Part shown: piece by piece, positions 46,273 through 57,470 of the stretch
Layout: each line of letters starts with the position of its first letter
Position numbering within the stretch: position 1 is the first letter of the stretch
Assembly (NCBI GenBank): GCA_949825065.1
Contig: OX463856.1
Span: forward strand, 14,507,238 to 14,571,237
Origin: Odontocerum albicorne
Taxonomy: Eukaryota > Arthropoda > Insecta > Trichoptera > Odontoceridae
Length of the DNA stretch: 64,000 bases
Direction of reading: 5' to 3'
Notes under the pieces: model-generated
Told to the model about the DNA's origin: nothing
The model's database searches: none
Seen by the model: the letters and a program-made list of their open reading frames with translations, nothing else
Program-made: the position numbers and the translations under genes

Positions 46273-47548
46273 TTGGGTCCTTACATGTGAAATTGGCGTT
46301 TTGTTTGGGAGGAACATAAAGTTGATTTTTTTTTAATATAATATATTTATTTAATCAAAGTATGTACCATTGCTATCTATGCACTTTTGCCATCTCATAG
46401 GTAGTTCATCGATCCCTTTACTAAAAAAACCATTCGGACGGGAATCAATAAAATCTTTGAAGTCGGTTTGGACTGCCCCATCGGAGTTGAATTTTTTCCC
46501 TTGCAAGAAGTTATCCAAATTTCGAAAAAAATAGTAATCTGTCGGGGCAAGGTCCGGAGAGTACGGTGGATGTCTTAGACATTCCAATTGAAGCTCTTCT
46601 AATTTGGTAGCCGTCTGTTGTGCAGTGTGTGGTCTAGCGTTATCATGAAGCAGCAGTGGCCTAGAGCGATTAACCAGCCTCGGTTGTTTAGCAGCTAGCT
46701 TTTCCATCATGGTTTGCAGTTGCTGACAATAGACATCTGCCGTAATCGTCTGGCCAGATTTAAGAAAGCTGTAGTGAACGACACCAGCACTAGTCCACCA
46801 AACGCTCACAAGTAACTTTTTTGGAGTCAATTTTCGCTTGGGGCATGGTTTGGCTGGTTCGGCAGGGTTCAGCCATTGCGATGAGCGCTTCCGATTATCA
46901 TACAGGATCCACTTTTCATCACAGGTAATGATTCGATTCAAAATCCCTTCATTATTGTGCCGGTTGAGTAATGCAACGCAGCAGTCAACGCGCGTTTGTT
47001 GATTTGCTTCACTCAATTCGTGAGGTACCCACCTTTCAAGCTTTTTCACCTTCCCAATTTGCTTCAAGTGGATTAAAACAGTTTTATCACTAACACCGCA
47101 GCCTGCAGCTAACTCGGACGTGGTTTGCGATGGATCCGCTTCCACAATAGCCTTCAATTCTTCATTATCAACTTTCTCCACGGGGCTTGTTCTGCAGGTC
47201 GAAATTTCCAGAACGAAAACGTTGGAACCAAAAACGCACTGTGTTTTCTTTTGCGGCACCGTCGCCATACACATCATTAATCCTTCGAGCCGTTTCTGCA
47301 GCACTGGTGCCACGGTGGAACTCGTACTCGTAAATAACGCGATATTTCAAGTTTTCCATTTTGTAAACTGAGTGACGCAAAGAAAAAAAACAATTGAGGA
47401 AAAAACAAATGAATTATAATTTTCGAAACACAAATACTTGAGTAAATAGCTGTATAAATTTGAAATTGAAATTCCTAACCAAAGAGAAGATATTTGAGAT
47501 CAAAGTTGCCAGTACGGCAAAACGCCGGTTTCGTATGTGGGGACCTAA
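46273..47548 (-). mobile_element. mariner element (DD34D), nearly intact
   Basis: 1276 bp, flanked by TA on both sides (46271-46272 and 47549-47550). The terminal inverted repeats of about 30 bp match closely: TTGGGTCCTTACATGTGAAA and, reversed, TTAGGTCCCCACATACGAAA, then (A/T)(T/C)(T/C)GGCGTTTTG. It encodes one transposase on the minus strand. Size and layout are those of a full-length mariner. Confidence 0.92.
46351..47359 (-). pseudogene. mariner transposase with one frameshift
   Basis: The start ATG (47357-47359) opens MENLKYRVIYEYEFHRG, then AAETARRINDVYG and FWFQRFRSGNFDL, the first helix-turn-helix. Near 47165-47185 the frame shifts by one base with loss of the usual RSGRP motif. The second frame continues VDNEELKAIVEADP, QIGKVKKLERWVPHEL (the WVPHEL motif), ITCDEKW (first Asp), LLLHDNARPH (second Asp) and HPPYSPDLAPTDYYFF (third Asp). 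34 residues separate the last two Asp, the mariner spacing. It ends WQKCIDSNGTYFD. Apart from the shift the catalytic domain is open and complete. The total of about 336 codons is near the usual 345. Confidence 0.9.
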
Positions 47549-47915
47549 TAGAAATGCGTGCTATCAGAAACAAATCATGAGGTGACAATGACAATGAAGT
47601 CATTAGGAATGCATGTAACCTTAAGTCTCATATGTTAAGTTAGATGAAGAAGAGTGCTCTGAGATGGTTTGGGCATTTGTCACGAATGAATGAAGAAAGA
47701 CTGGCAAAACAAATATGAGTGGAGGAAGTTGTAGAAGAAAAGTTAGACAAATAAGGTTGGATTAAGTGAATGATATTTTGCAAGAAGAAAATGTAAGAAC
47801 TAGAAAAAAATCGCAGGAACTGCATAAGAAGTGAAATATGTGTATCGAGATACAAAAAATCAGGCACTATGTCATCTCTGTGTTCCCCAATGGGAAATGG
47901 GGTGATGATATGCAT

Positions 47916-48232
47916 GTATTGTAATCAAATATGTATAAACAGGGACAGATATAATACATTAACATAAAGCTACTGTTTTTATAAACAAGATATTAAAAAA
48001 GGTTAAAAGTAATCGGTGACAGGAAAGAGGAAGCTGCAGCTAAAATATGTATTCTCCGTATCTGATTATGTTAAGAAAAACATATTTGGTAAGAAAACAG
48101 CAGATAACTTACCGAAGAAGAAACGAAGTACAATTTTTTATAGACCTTCCGATGTGTGATAGTTACACTTTAGATGCAAAGTAATGTATGTGTAGTGTTT
48201 ATATACAATCAAAAAAATTGATGAGACCTCCC
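47916..48232. other. no gene recognised
   Basis: AT-rich, with no recognised content. Confidence 0.4.
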
Positions 48233-48335
48233 AAAAAGGGTTTAAATAAAACCTTTCCTAAAGCTGCACATGCCACATATATTTATAACATTTAGGGTTA
48301 GAGGCAGACCATTCCACGCTAAAGGGCAAATAAAG
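48233..48335 (-). repeat. small dispersed repeat R4, copy 1
   Basis: CCTTTCCTAAAGCTGCACAT, GCCACATATATTTATAACAT and AGGCAGACCATTCCACGC, matched in order at 55930-56015. At that locus it directly follows an antisense R3, so R3 and R4 may be parts of one element. Confidence 0.45.
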
Positions 48336-49324
48336 TAGAAAAATCAATAAGTCTTATTTAAAAAAATATATGGAGATAAATTAAAAGTACTAAATTTGAT
48401 AAGATAAAATCTTCTTTAAATAATTTGGGTCATCGAGATAACTACGTTTTCACCACAAACAAACATACTTATTTATATAATGAAGCTTTTATCGAATTAA
48501 TGAAACTGTAATACTCGTACATTATTATCGGATTGTAAATAAATTGATTTCTGTATTGGACGGTTATAATTCATTAGCTTGATTATTTTGTCTACCGGCA
48601 TTGACAGTTAATATCCGATTGATTGATTGCTTGTTGAAATTTATTTGTGCCCGACTGGGGCATTCAGACACGTACGGTCATAACGGTCACTAATGAGCCA
48701 CTCATTTGAATAAGTATCACACGAAATCAAAATGATTTGGTCCGAGTGTGTGACTGGCTACCACTTGAGAATAAAGGTCAGCTGTATATTAGGTATCTGG
48801 TTGATTTGTAAAAATAGACTTGTCAGTTCTTGAATGAGTTTATAACAATCATTTGAAGAATATATTTATTTCTAGCAAACTGTATTGTATTAAATATAAA
48901 GGAATCTGAAATTTGAATGAAGGAGCCTGAAAATTTCGAGTTTTTTTTTAAATTGTCTTCAACATCATCATCAGAACTGCAACCCAGGATGAATGTTTTA
49001 AGATCTTTAATAATGTTTGTCTCTCTACGCTGTTATTGATCCATCTTAATTTTGGTATACATAGGCTCGAATTCATAGTCCGAACTTAATACCAAGTAAT
49101 AAATCTTAACTATTGTTTGACTAACTTCAAATTGATAAAAAAATGTCGTAGTTTCTTTAAAAAGGAGATTCGGAATATGAGATTGAGGGGAAAGCTTTCG
49201 ATAATATGCAAGAAAAGGATCTTAACATACTTTGTATATGTTGCCAGAACGAATATCGAAATTCTCGAGAAACTTATGATTACGGTAACAGTTGAGGGAA
49301 AATGAGCAAAATGAAGGTTTGTTA
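48336..49324. other. no gene recognised
   Basis: AT-rich. A 62-codon plus frame at 49117 has no recognised domain. Confidence 0.4.
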
Positions 49325-49830
49325 CTGGATAGACATTTTTCTGTCAGGGTAGGCAGATAGAACAGAGTGCCAGACTATCCTATCTCGACCACATTTCACC
49401 TAATCCACATCTTATGTGCTCCTGCGACTTCTTAAATTTACTTGCTTCAAAATATTATTCACTTGATATTATAATTCTTTATTTGGTCTTCATTAATCAT
49501 GTGTTCTAGTCATATTTGCAATGTACATTTTTTTAAGTCTTCCTTCAATCATTCGTTCCGCGTGCCCAAATCATTTAAGAATGCTCTTCTCCATCTTAGT
49601 CAAAACATTCATCCCTAATCACTCCATTTCGTATACTTTCATTCATTATTACTTCGTGCATTCTTCTTAGTGCATCCATTTCCACATTAGTTCGTCTCCT
49701 TTCAGTCTTCCACATCCACGTTTCACTCCCATAAATTAAAATTTGCACTAAAAGATTCGATTTTTCTTGACGTATTAAATACATCACGTTAGTAACATTC
49801 GATATTCGACCGTTAACTTTTAAACTTTAA
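49325..49830 (-). mobile_element. LINE-A relic, antisense
   Basis: 3' signature (CTGTCAGGGTAGGCAGATAG), then on minus the RWFGH region near 49570 and the YGSETWMWKTERRRTNVEMD then ALRRMHE block near 49690-49740 (frame 49787-49596). One of the clearest readings of the GSE.W...VEM.ALR order. Confidence 0.7.
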
Positions 49831-50672
49831 AGACCAACTAACCATGAACGCTAAACAAAGACAATCTCTTAATGAATATCGAATTTCACGGATCTCAAAT
49901 CAAGATCGGCAAAACAAAATAATAGAGGCCGACAGACTTAGGCAAAATAATATGATGATTGGTAGTATAGTATACCCTTTAAGAGATATAATGTAAATAG
50001 GTGTAAAAACTAATACGTACTTAGTGATGGTTTTCGCACATCTTTGGATGGGCTTTCAGCTAGTTGTATAAGTGAAGTAGTAATTTAATATTTTGAAAAT
50101 TCATAACTATAATCAAAGCACTGTTATACTTGTTATTGATTGAATAATGTATTTGAATTTAACATTATATTAAATATTTTAAGCAATGAAACACAACAAT
50201 ATTTTTCATCGCTATTTTAATGTTTACGCCTGACGGATTCGATGGACCTCAGCCGATTGGATTGAATTGATAATCATTATTAAATGCAATTTCAAGTAAC
50301 CACGGTTCTTTGTGTATCCATTTTGTATTTTTTTCTAATCGCTAATACATCTCGCACAGAGCTAGATTTTTTTTGTTTAATTAAAGTCTCATAAAGTTAT
50401 TATTATTGCATACAGGTTACGTAATACTGAGAAATCAGAAAATAAATCTAATTATACTCGTACGATTTTCATACGATTTAATGAGTGAATTATTTTATAG
50501 ATGTAAATGCAAAAAAAGGTTCAAACCACAAGTCCTTTAATTGAAATACCAAATGACAATACCCTATTATTAAATATGTCGACGGACACAGTCTACCGGT
50601 TAACATTCACGCTAAGCAAGCAGGCTGCTTAGTTTTATTCACTTTCAGACTGGTTTACGCTTAGACTGTTAT
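49831..50672. other. no gene recognised; tRNA-like piece near 50600
   Basis: AT-rich. 50595-50640 (GTTAACATTCACGCTAAGCA, AGCAGGCTGC) repeats the left half of the tRNA-like fragment at 15915. Confidence 0.4.
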
Positions 50673-50892
50673 TACATACCATCGCGCCATTTTCCTGTCA
50701 GGGTAGGCAGAAAGAAAAGAGCACCAGACCTTCCTATTGCGACACACATATTTCACCTCTTCTACATTCATTCACCTTCTTCAACAGCTCCTAATATTCC
50801 TCTGATTTAAAAAAAAATTCTTCCCTCAAAATACCGTACACTTGATCCAACCATACTTTCCTTGGTCTTTCTCTACCACGCCTTCGTTTTCA
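50673..50892 (-). mobile_element. LINE-A relic, antisense
   Basis: Opens with CCATCGCGCCATTTTCCTGT then CAGGGTAGGCAGAAAGAAAA. It continues to ATCCAACCATACTTTCCTTG (reversed TWLDQ region) and ACCACGCCTTCGT, where the antisense SINE-1 begins. Confidence 0.65.
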
Positions 50893-50985
50893 TAAAATCT
50901 GGGTTCCAGCGGAATTTGAACCCGCAACCTCCGGGCTGAGAGACGAGAGTCTTGTCTTACCAACTAGGCGAGGGAGGTCATCAAA
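50893..50985 (-). mobile_element. SINE-1 head, antisense, inserted in LINE-A
   Basis: The plus strand reads GGGTTCCAGCGGAATTTGAA, CCCGCAACCTCCGGGCTGAG, CTTACCAACTAGGCGAGGGA: the complete tRNA-like head with both boxes. The body is missing. Confidence 0.7.
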
Positions 50986-51437
50986 AGTTCAAACAGAGAA
51001 CAATAAAGTATGCTTTGTAGCTATAGTAGCGTCTTAGCGTAGAACCCACATCATTAAAATCAATTTGTATTTGATTTGTTTTTCAATGATTTGTCTATCG
51101 TGTTTGTATTTTTTGCGCAGTACGGCCTGTGCGCCTATGGACGGCCCCGTATTGTGTTGGTAACATGTGATTTTACGATTTGATACCTGTTTCATTCTAA
51201 ATATTTTTGTTGTAATAAGGTAATTTTTTTTTATATATTCTATCAAACTTAATGTGTTGAGCACTCACTACTGGCTCTTATATTTGTTTTGTAATTTTTG
51301 TTATAAGGTACATTGTACCGTTTACTCGTAAATAAATTTTAAAAAAATGTAACAAACCATCTATACACGAACTATTACATCGGTTATATTCCTCAGTGAG
51401 AGAATCCAAGTGTTCGTCCTTTTATTAACGCTTTGAT
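50986..51437. other. no gene recognised
   Basis: A 76-codon minus frame (51264-51034) has no recognised domain. A small GC-richer spot lies at 51120-51150. Confidence 0.4.
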
Positions 51438-51640
51438 ATTTATTTATTTCACGTGTATGCAATTAAATAGTTTATTTCATGCATATGCAATTAAATTCTT
51501 TATTTCATGTGCATGCAATTAAATTCTTTATTTCATGTGTATGTACTTAAATTGTTTATTTCAAATGTATGCAATTCAATTGGTTTTTTCAGGTGTATGC
51601 AATTAAATGGTTTATTTTGTGTGTAAGCAATTAACTTGTA
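51438..51640. repeat. tandem array, about six units of 28-32 bp
   Basis: Unit TTTATTTCATGTGTATGCAA plus TTAAATT, with substitutions and length changes between units. An older, more degenerate array than those at 29.6 and 35.8 kb. Confidence 0.85.
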
Positions 51641-52194
51641 AGAAACATTCTACTTGGAGGGAAGGCATAATGTATAATAGAATATCTCTTTTGTGTCATA
51701 TTTTACCAGGTTTTTGATTATTATCACCAGGTGCAGTCGCCTGACCGCATCCAGTCATCATTCATTATTTGCAATGATCTTCTATCTCATACGTTACACA
51801 TCTCCGACTGACCGTTACGTGGTTAAAGGCGAAAAAAGTCGGTGTAATCAGACATACATAATGTGGAAGCCGCGGGCTGGAAGACCACACCGCGGATGAA
51901 ATATGATAGACGAAATAAAAATATAAATACGAGCTCTCTATCAATTCCAGTTGAACCAAAAGGTATAAAAGAAAGAAAAAAATATTCTATAATGTTTCCT
52001 GTTGCTTTTCTATATTATTAATACTTCGGTTATTCTAAAAGCAATGTGCGTATTGCGTATCGAATTGAAAGAGATTACTAAGATTTTATCATTATACTCG
52101 TATGGTAACATTTATCGCACAAATTCTTCAAATAGCAACAAAAAAAACGAGACAAATGGTAAACATCAATAAAAAATAATGAGGTTTGACTTTT
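51641..52194. other. no gene recognised; less AT-rich patch at 51720-51900
   Basis: Opposed frames (51693-51899 plus, 51959-51765 minus) share a patch containing GTGGAAGCCGCGGGCTGGAA. No family recognised. Confidence 0.35.
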
Positions 52195-52385
52195 GTCGAC
52201 ATCCTTGGTCTAGTTGGTAACACGTCTGTCTTCTTACCTGGAGGCTGCAAATTTGATTCCCACTGGTATCCGATATTTTTCAAACAATTTCCAGTCTTGT
52301 TTTCCATTATGGCGTTTTAAGATTTTTCTGATTAGTTTGAAGAGATTTCCACATGGCAATTAATGCATCAAATTGTATTATATAG
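52195..52385 (+). mobile_element. SINE-1 copy
   Basis: Head (CCTTGGTCTAGTTGGTAACA, AAATTTGATTCCCACTGGTA), body (CAGTCTTGTTTTCCATTATG), CCACATGGCAATTAATGCAT and a decayed tail. A SINE-2 follows at once. Confidence 0.7.
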
Positions 52386-52755
52386 GTTACGCGGGGCGCT
52401 TGCCCACGTGCTAACGTACTGGACATTCGTGCGGAAGGCCGCGGGTTTGAACCCCACACTGTGCTGTGAATTCCCTTCGAGTGATACAAGTATTTTTCTG
52501 CCTAGTATTTGGAGGTATACGGATATCTGTCTTCGGTCATATGTCATATCTGTTCTTTGAAAAAAAAAGAAGAAAAAAACATGTCGGTGTGCTCCGATCC
52601 TCTCATTTCGGTGTGCCATCGTTTTCCGGTGTGTATGGCTCACTCACTTAAATAGAAGAAAAATGAAATATGATAAACAAGAAACTCGACGACACTGATT
52701 AGCTTTACAGCTAAATCGACGTGCGAGGAGATCCTCAACTACGAGACTTAGCAAT
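52386..52755 (+). mobile_element. SINE-2, near full length
   Basis: Head CACGTGCTAACGTACTGGAC, then GCCGCGGGTTTGAACCCC (clear box B). The body reads AGTATTTGGAGGTATACGGA, TCTCATTTCGGTGTGCCATC and GGCTCACTCACTTAAATAG, and the 3' part GCGAGGAGATCCTCAACTAC. It abuts the end of the preceding SINE-1. Confidence 0.7.
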
Positions 52756-54052
52756 TACGAATCTGTAGAAAGAAAGTGTAATATAATTCAATTTTCAAAA
52801 AGTACAAAATTTTTACTTAAAATATTATCTTACACGAAAATATATATAAATTATGACTTTCATTGAATTGAATTTAAGACTATACACGTGTAGAATTTGA
52901 TCTTAATATAAACTTATTACACTTATAAATTCTTTTCCAGTGCAATATCAGGTTATACTGACGTTAGCGATCATCAAAGCCTCTCTGTCTTAAACTAGCT
53001 GATACAGCTTCCAAAAACTCCATGCTCGAGCCAGTACAATCCCTGAGATTACGGTTAGGTTGTACTATATGCTACGAAATTATTCCATTCATTGTGACAT
53101 AAGATCCTCTTGTGTTATCTATCCATTCTCCCCATATAGTTTTTACAGTGTCTAATTCTCTACATATTTCTCGGATGTGGGAGCTTTTAACTTTATTCCA
53201 AAGTGCTTGCAATAGCTCTGAGGGGTTTCATTCCATTATTTCTGAGCAAACTTTTTGTTTTTGTTGTATCTACTCTACGCCAAAAGTGGTGATTGGTCTC
53301 ACACACGCTTTTTAAATTTTGACTATCTATTTGTATGTATTTTTTATCGCAGATCACGGATTGTGACAATACGAGGACCATATTTATTTTCTACACAATT
53401 TAAAAATGATAGTAATTTTAAATAATTTAAGCTACTTTAATTAACATTTCAAATTTCTGGAAAGAAAATTTGATAAATGTTTGTAGTAAAATAATATAAT
53501 ACTAAAAAACTAATATGTCATATTATAAATGCTCGATATCTCTAAATTTTACTTTTTTAATTCCATTGTTTCGGCACTCACCCCGCAATTAGATTCCACA
53601 GAAAAGCACGAAATCTTGAAGATCGAATCCCAGGGGAGTAATGCATTCATGTATATCGTGTCTCTTTGAAATGATAAAACGTGGAGAGAGTCATCTTATT
53701 TATCGAAGACCATAATGAAGGAATGCAGTTGTCAATCTTGTACGAGTTTCTTTACCATAAACAGAAACTTATCGCCATCTCGATCGTTTTTAACCCTTCG
53801 ACGTGAACGTGACATTTTTGAAAATAAGTGGTTACGTTTTGTACACAAATGTGGTCAAATGGCCTTTCTTTTGACCAAGGACACATTGAAAGACTTTTGT
53901 TAAATTATTATTTATACATAAAATTATTAAATTTCATCAAATAAATTTTATCATATAAAAATCATTAATTACTTATGTTAATCCAAAAGTCGGATATTCG
54001 GACCCATAACATATTACAAAGTCGTCAAATTGTATTAATTATACATTTGTTG
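52756..54052. other. no confident gene; possible decayed coding stretch at 52930-53315
   Basis: 52930-53315 has mixed composition. The minus strand reads KSVCETNHHFWRRVDTTKTK then SLLRNNGMKPLRAIASTLE before stops. I cannot name a family, but it looks like an old transposon or exon relic. A 62-codon plus frame at 53715-53903 is also unrecognised. Confidence 0.3.
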
Positions 54053-54155
54053 TATACAGTATAACCTGGCGTGTTTATTGCCATGTGGAAATCTCTCTCA
54101 ACCAACCAGAAATATGTTAAACAAGCTTTAAGTGAAAACCAGATTGAAACATACA
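54053..54155 (-). mobile_element. SINE-1 tail and body, antisense
   Basis: ACAGTATAACCTGGCGTGTT, TATTGCCATGTGGAAATCTC, CAACCAACCAGAAATATGTT, AGTGAAAACCAGATTGAAAC. The head is absent. Confidence 0.65.
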
Positions 54156-54157
54156 TA

Positions 54158-54575
54158 ACTATACGCCATGTCCTTTTTGATTTACGTAGAGAAGATACAG
54201 CTTTCGTATCGTCCACATCCATTTATCTTATTATACATGTTCCTCCGTTTCTCACTCTTCTTGCCTTTCCCTCGGTTATAATTTCTCCAACAATCTCCAT
54301 CCACCCACTTTCTAATAATTTCAGGCAAGTAAATTTGTTTCGTATGTCTTTCGTTACTAATTTTCTCAATGTGAACAAACCATGTCAGGCTTCCTTTCTT
54401 AATTGTACTTATAATATTCATCTCAAAAAAACTGTTATTTATTATCCGTTAATTTCTTACTCTATCAAATATTATAATACACATATTCCACGTAAGACAC
54501 GCATTTCTTTCACATTTACTTTACTATTTTCACTCCTTTTTAATTCCCAGGCTTTGTTTCCACACACCTAGGTTG
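54158..54575 (-). mobile_element. LINE-B relic, antisense
   Basis: The minus frame 54421-54182 reads MNIISTIKKGSLTWFVHIEK, then ISNERHTKQIY and GDCWRNYNRGKGKKSEKRRN. This is the WFGH.E.M..ERLTK.IY block of a LINE related to 5100-5545 (shared GAAATTATT, GATTGTTGGAGAAATT and GAGGGAAAGG runs). Confidence 0.6.
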
Positions 54576-55009
54576 GCACTGGCATATCTGAATAATTATG
54601 AAATAAAAAAAGAAAAGCGATGGCCAAGTAAGAAGAGGCTCTCCTGCCTGAGAAATACATCTGGAATAGTTCCAGTTCCAGGATATCGGAACCGATTTAA
54701 GTCATAGTGGATGACGTCTTTAGTTTCAGATTATGGAAACCAACGCTTGAATACATACATACACGACAAGAGAGGAATAAAATGAAAGTAGGTCTTATTA
54801 ATACCAATGTGCACAATCTTTATCGATAATTTAGCGACTGGAACCTTTTTAAAAATATCTGGTTACCAAACGGAAATTGAACCCACACGGACGCTATTAA
54901 TTGGTTCGTTTGAAATAAATCCTGAGGAAAATGTGAAGTTTTGAACATTGAATCGGTAATAATGTACAAAATATCGATAAATATAATATTTATACTAATA
55001 CATATCAAC
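54576..55009. other. no gene; SINE-1 head fragment (-) at 54838-54905
   Basis: 54838-54905 reads GGTTACCAAACGGAAATTGA and ACCCACACGGACGC, a decayed antisense tRNA-like head. The rest is unrecognised. Confidence 0.4.
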
Positions 55010-55560
55010 GCGCAGTGTCCCTTTCAGGGTAAGCATACAGAACACTCATCCAAACTTTTATTTACATACACACAACTTTCGCCTCTTCCACATTCATAAA
55101 TGTTGCCATGCATAATTTCCTATCATTCGAACCACTTTAGTTTATATTAACACCTATTTTACTTAATCGAGCCACATTTTTTTCGGTCGTTCTCTTCCAC
55201 GTAAATCTTGCGTTTCTGACTTGTATACTTGCTTAGTAATTTTTTCGTCATCCGTTCGCTTCACATGTCCAAGCCATCCTAAAGATCTTTTTTTCATCTT
55301 ATTTAAAACAATTATGCAATCTATTAATTATTTTTTATGTTTTTATTGTCTTCTTTCATACACTGACACTCCACGTGTTTTTCTTAATACATGTATGTCC
55401 ACAGCATACATCATACTTTTATATTTATTTTGTTATGTCCTAGATTTACTTCCATACGTCAAAATTTACACCAGACCCACTTTTATATGTTGTCATTTTT
55501 GCAAGCTTTGATATAGCGTGAGTAATCTCGCAAGTCACGATTAAAGGGTTAAATTAAATG
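55010..55560 (-). mobile_element. LINE-A relic, antisense, long copy
   Basis: 3' signature decayed (GTGTCCCTTTCAGGGTAAGC). The reversed RT tail includes TCCGTTCGCTTCACATGTCC, then GACACTCCACGTGTTTTTCT. It extends to TACTTCCATACGTCAAAATT and the reversed ERRVT region near 55540. Confidence 0.6.
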
Positions 55561-55689
55561 AAGTACTGGAAAAAGTAGTATTTAACAAAAAAGGGACTAG
55601 TTTCATAAAATTATGCTTTGTTCTTTCTTTGTTTCAATTTATATAACTACGTTTACTCATTACTGTCAAACTTTTTTTGCTAAAACTTT

Positions 55690-55815
55690 TATACGTACAA
55701 GCGAACCGGTTGGGTCAGACAGAGAGAATATAGCACCACGCTTTCAAATCATGATATAAATCTTTCGCTGTATCCATAAATTTTCTTTTATAGTTTCTAC
55801 CGTGTCTTTTACTCC
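55690..55815 (-). mobile_element. LINE-A/C 3' fragment, antisense
   Basis: GGTTGGGTCAGACAGAGAGA, CACGCTTTCAAATCATGATA and GTTTCTACCGTGTCTTTTAC: short, decayed. Confidence 0.4.
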
Positions 55816-55839
55816 TTAATAATAATATTAATAAAATGA

Positions 55840-56015
55840 AAATTTATATAGCACCGTTTAGAGAGCAACCTATCATTAAAGGCGTTTTTACTCAGAATTC
55901 GAACTCATTCATAAATATTGAAAAGAACTCCCCAAAATATTGTCTTTAAGTGCTTCCCAAAGCTGCATACGCCACCCAAATCTTTGACACTTGGACGCAA
56001 ACCATTGCACGTCAC
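55840..56015 (-). repeat. dispersed repeats R3 and R4, antisense
   Basis: TATAGCACCGTTTAGAGAGC, then CAGAATTCGAACTCATTCAT (R3), followed by AAGCTGCATACGCCACCC and GGACGCAAACCATTGCACG (R4). The linkage suggests one longer element. Confidence 0.5.
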
Positions 56016-56029
56016 ATAACTAGCAACTT

Positions 56030-56165
56030 ATTGGATGGGCATGCGGTAACGCACTGGCTTCCGTGCGGAAGGTCGCCGGTTCGAGCCCCGCGGTGTGCTA
56101 CTGTCCTTTAGTGACACAGCCATTTTTTCTGACAAGTATTTGGGGGTATAAGGCTAAGGATAACT
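56030..56165 (+). mobile_element. SINE-2, head and start of body
   Basis: The best-kept head of this family: GGGCATGCGGTAACGCACTG (box A) and GTCGCCGGTTCGAGCCCCGC (perfect box B). The body starts with AGTATTTGGGGGTATAAGG and then stops. Confidence 0.7.
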
Positions 56166-57099
56166 ATGAGGCACTAAACACTTTCGCACATTACTACGCC
56201 ACGTACCCAAATACGCAAAGATCCCCGCCAATTTGTGGCAAGAGCACTAAATATTATAATTTCTTCAAATTTAAAAAGTAAATTTTAAACTAATAAATTT
56301 AACTGTTATGCTAAGAACCTCTTGGCGTGTATGGCCGTATATAAGTAAGAATGGTTCAATCTAAAAAAAAAAGACACGGGTATTAATAAAAATATCGTTA
56401 TATCGGCCTTTATGGAATTTTATGTAATAAACACGAAATGCGATAGATTTAAACAGTGAACAAATTTAATGTTTTTATATAAAAAGTATTGAGTTTTGCT
56501 TATTCGATCTTTCAGATAAACCAAAAAATTATTTTGCTGGTTTAACCCTTTTTACATATTTATCTATCATTTTGCGTATAGTTGATATCTGAGAAACTAA
56601 TTTAGGTTGGTTAATTTTGATAATTATTTGTAAGTAAAACTATTGTATAGTATCCATATTAAATGAAATTTCTATTTGCACATGTGAAAACAAAACGTGA
56701 TTCCCATACATGGAGTAAAAATAATTTCAAAGATTATGAATTACGTAACACCATTACGCTATTTCGAAATATAAACATTACAGTAATCGTGAGTGAAATG
56801 AGTCTATTTATCTGACAGCTGCAGTTTATGATTTATGAGGCTCATGTAAATCTAGAATAAAAATATGACAAGTATTGCGAAGAAATTTTGAAATAAATCT
56901 TCTGTCTATATATGTTATATGGGCGTTTTACACTCGTAGATAGATGGTGAGGATATAAAGAGATTTACGAACGACTTCGATGAAAATCTATATGTCCTGA
57001 AAGTGGCACGTGATCTTATCTGTTACAGATTACACTGAAAAAAAACCAATAAAAAACCATTTATATCAAATTTATAAACATCACTCTTTAAAAAAAATA
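56166..57099. other. no gene recognised
   Basis: AT-rich, with no recognised content. Confidence 0.45.
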
Positions 57100-57195
57100 G
57101 TCAAATCAGATTTTTTGCATATGTTAAACACCTGCCTGATTGCTTGGAAGAGATGACTATATGGCAATACACTCGCTAGGTTATGCTGTATGTGA
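57100..57195 (+). mobile_element. SINE-1 body and tail fragment
   Basis: CAAATCAGATTTTTTGCATA, GCCTGATTGCTTGGAAGAGA, CTATATGGCAATACACTCGC, TAGGTTATGCTGTATG. The head is missing. Confidence 0.6.
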
Positions 57196-57470
57196 TGACA
57201 GTTAAATGTAATTAAATATCTAGGAAAACGCATGGGTAAAATTTAAATGAAAAATTCTACATTAAAGCACTAAAAATTAATGAAATTTATATAATATAAC
57301 ATATTAACTTTTTTCCAGGAAATGGAACAATAAATTTAAAACGCGTATCTGAGAACGCACATACTATAGTTAAACCACAAAAATCGCTTCCTTTTTAGTA
57401 TCGCCAAAGGTAAGTTGGTTTTTATGAAGAGACTAAAAAAACAATTATCAGATAATTAAACGAAAAATTC

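Larger units (their letters stand above)
46010..47915 (+). mobile_element. LINE-A relic split by a mariner insertion
   Basis: The left part, 46010-46272, runs through the GRVMRDIKRRVT block and the GSE.W region (TTGTTGTATGGAAACGTAAA). The right part, 47549-47915, resumes with GAAATGCGTGC (EMRA), then GAGATGGTTTGGGCATTTGT (RWFGHL) and the 3' signature (CTGTGTTCCCCAATGGGAAA). Joining the two at the TA gives one continuous relic. Confidence 0.7.

Noticed and set aside
2883..52450. tRNA genes suggested by A/B-box motifs
   Set aside because: All such sites are heads of dispersed SINE copies followed by a common body. Their acceptor arms do not pair and no true cloverleaf remains.
52307..52651. 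Several 60-91 codon frames on both strands
   Set aside because: They fall in SINE-1 and SINE-2, are non-coding, and recur with the repeats.
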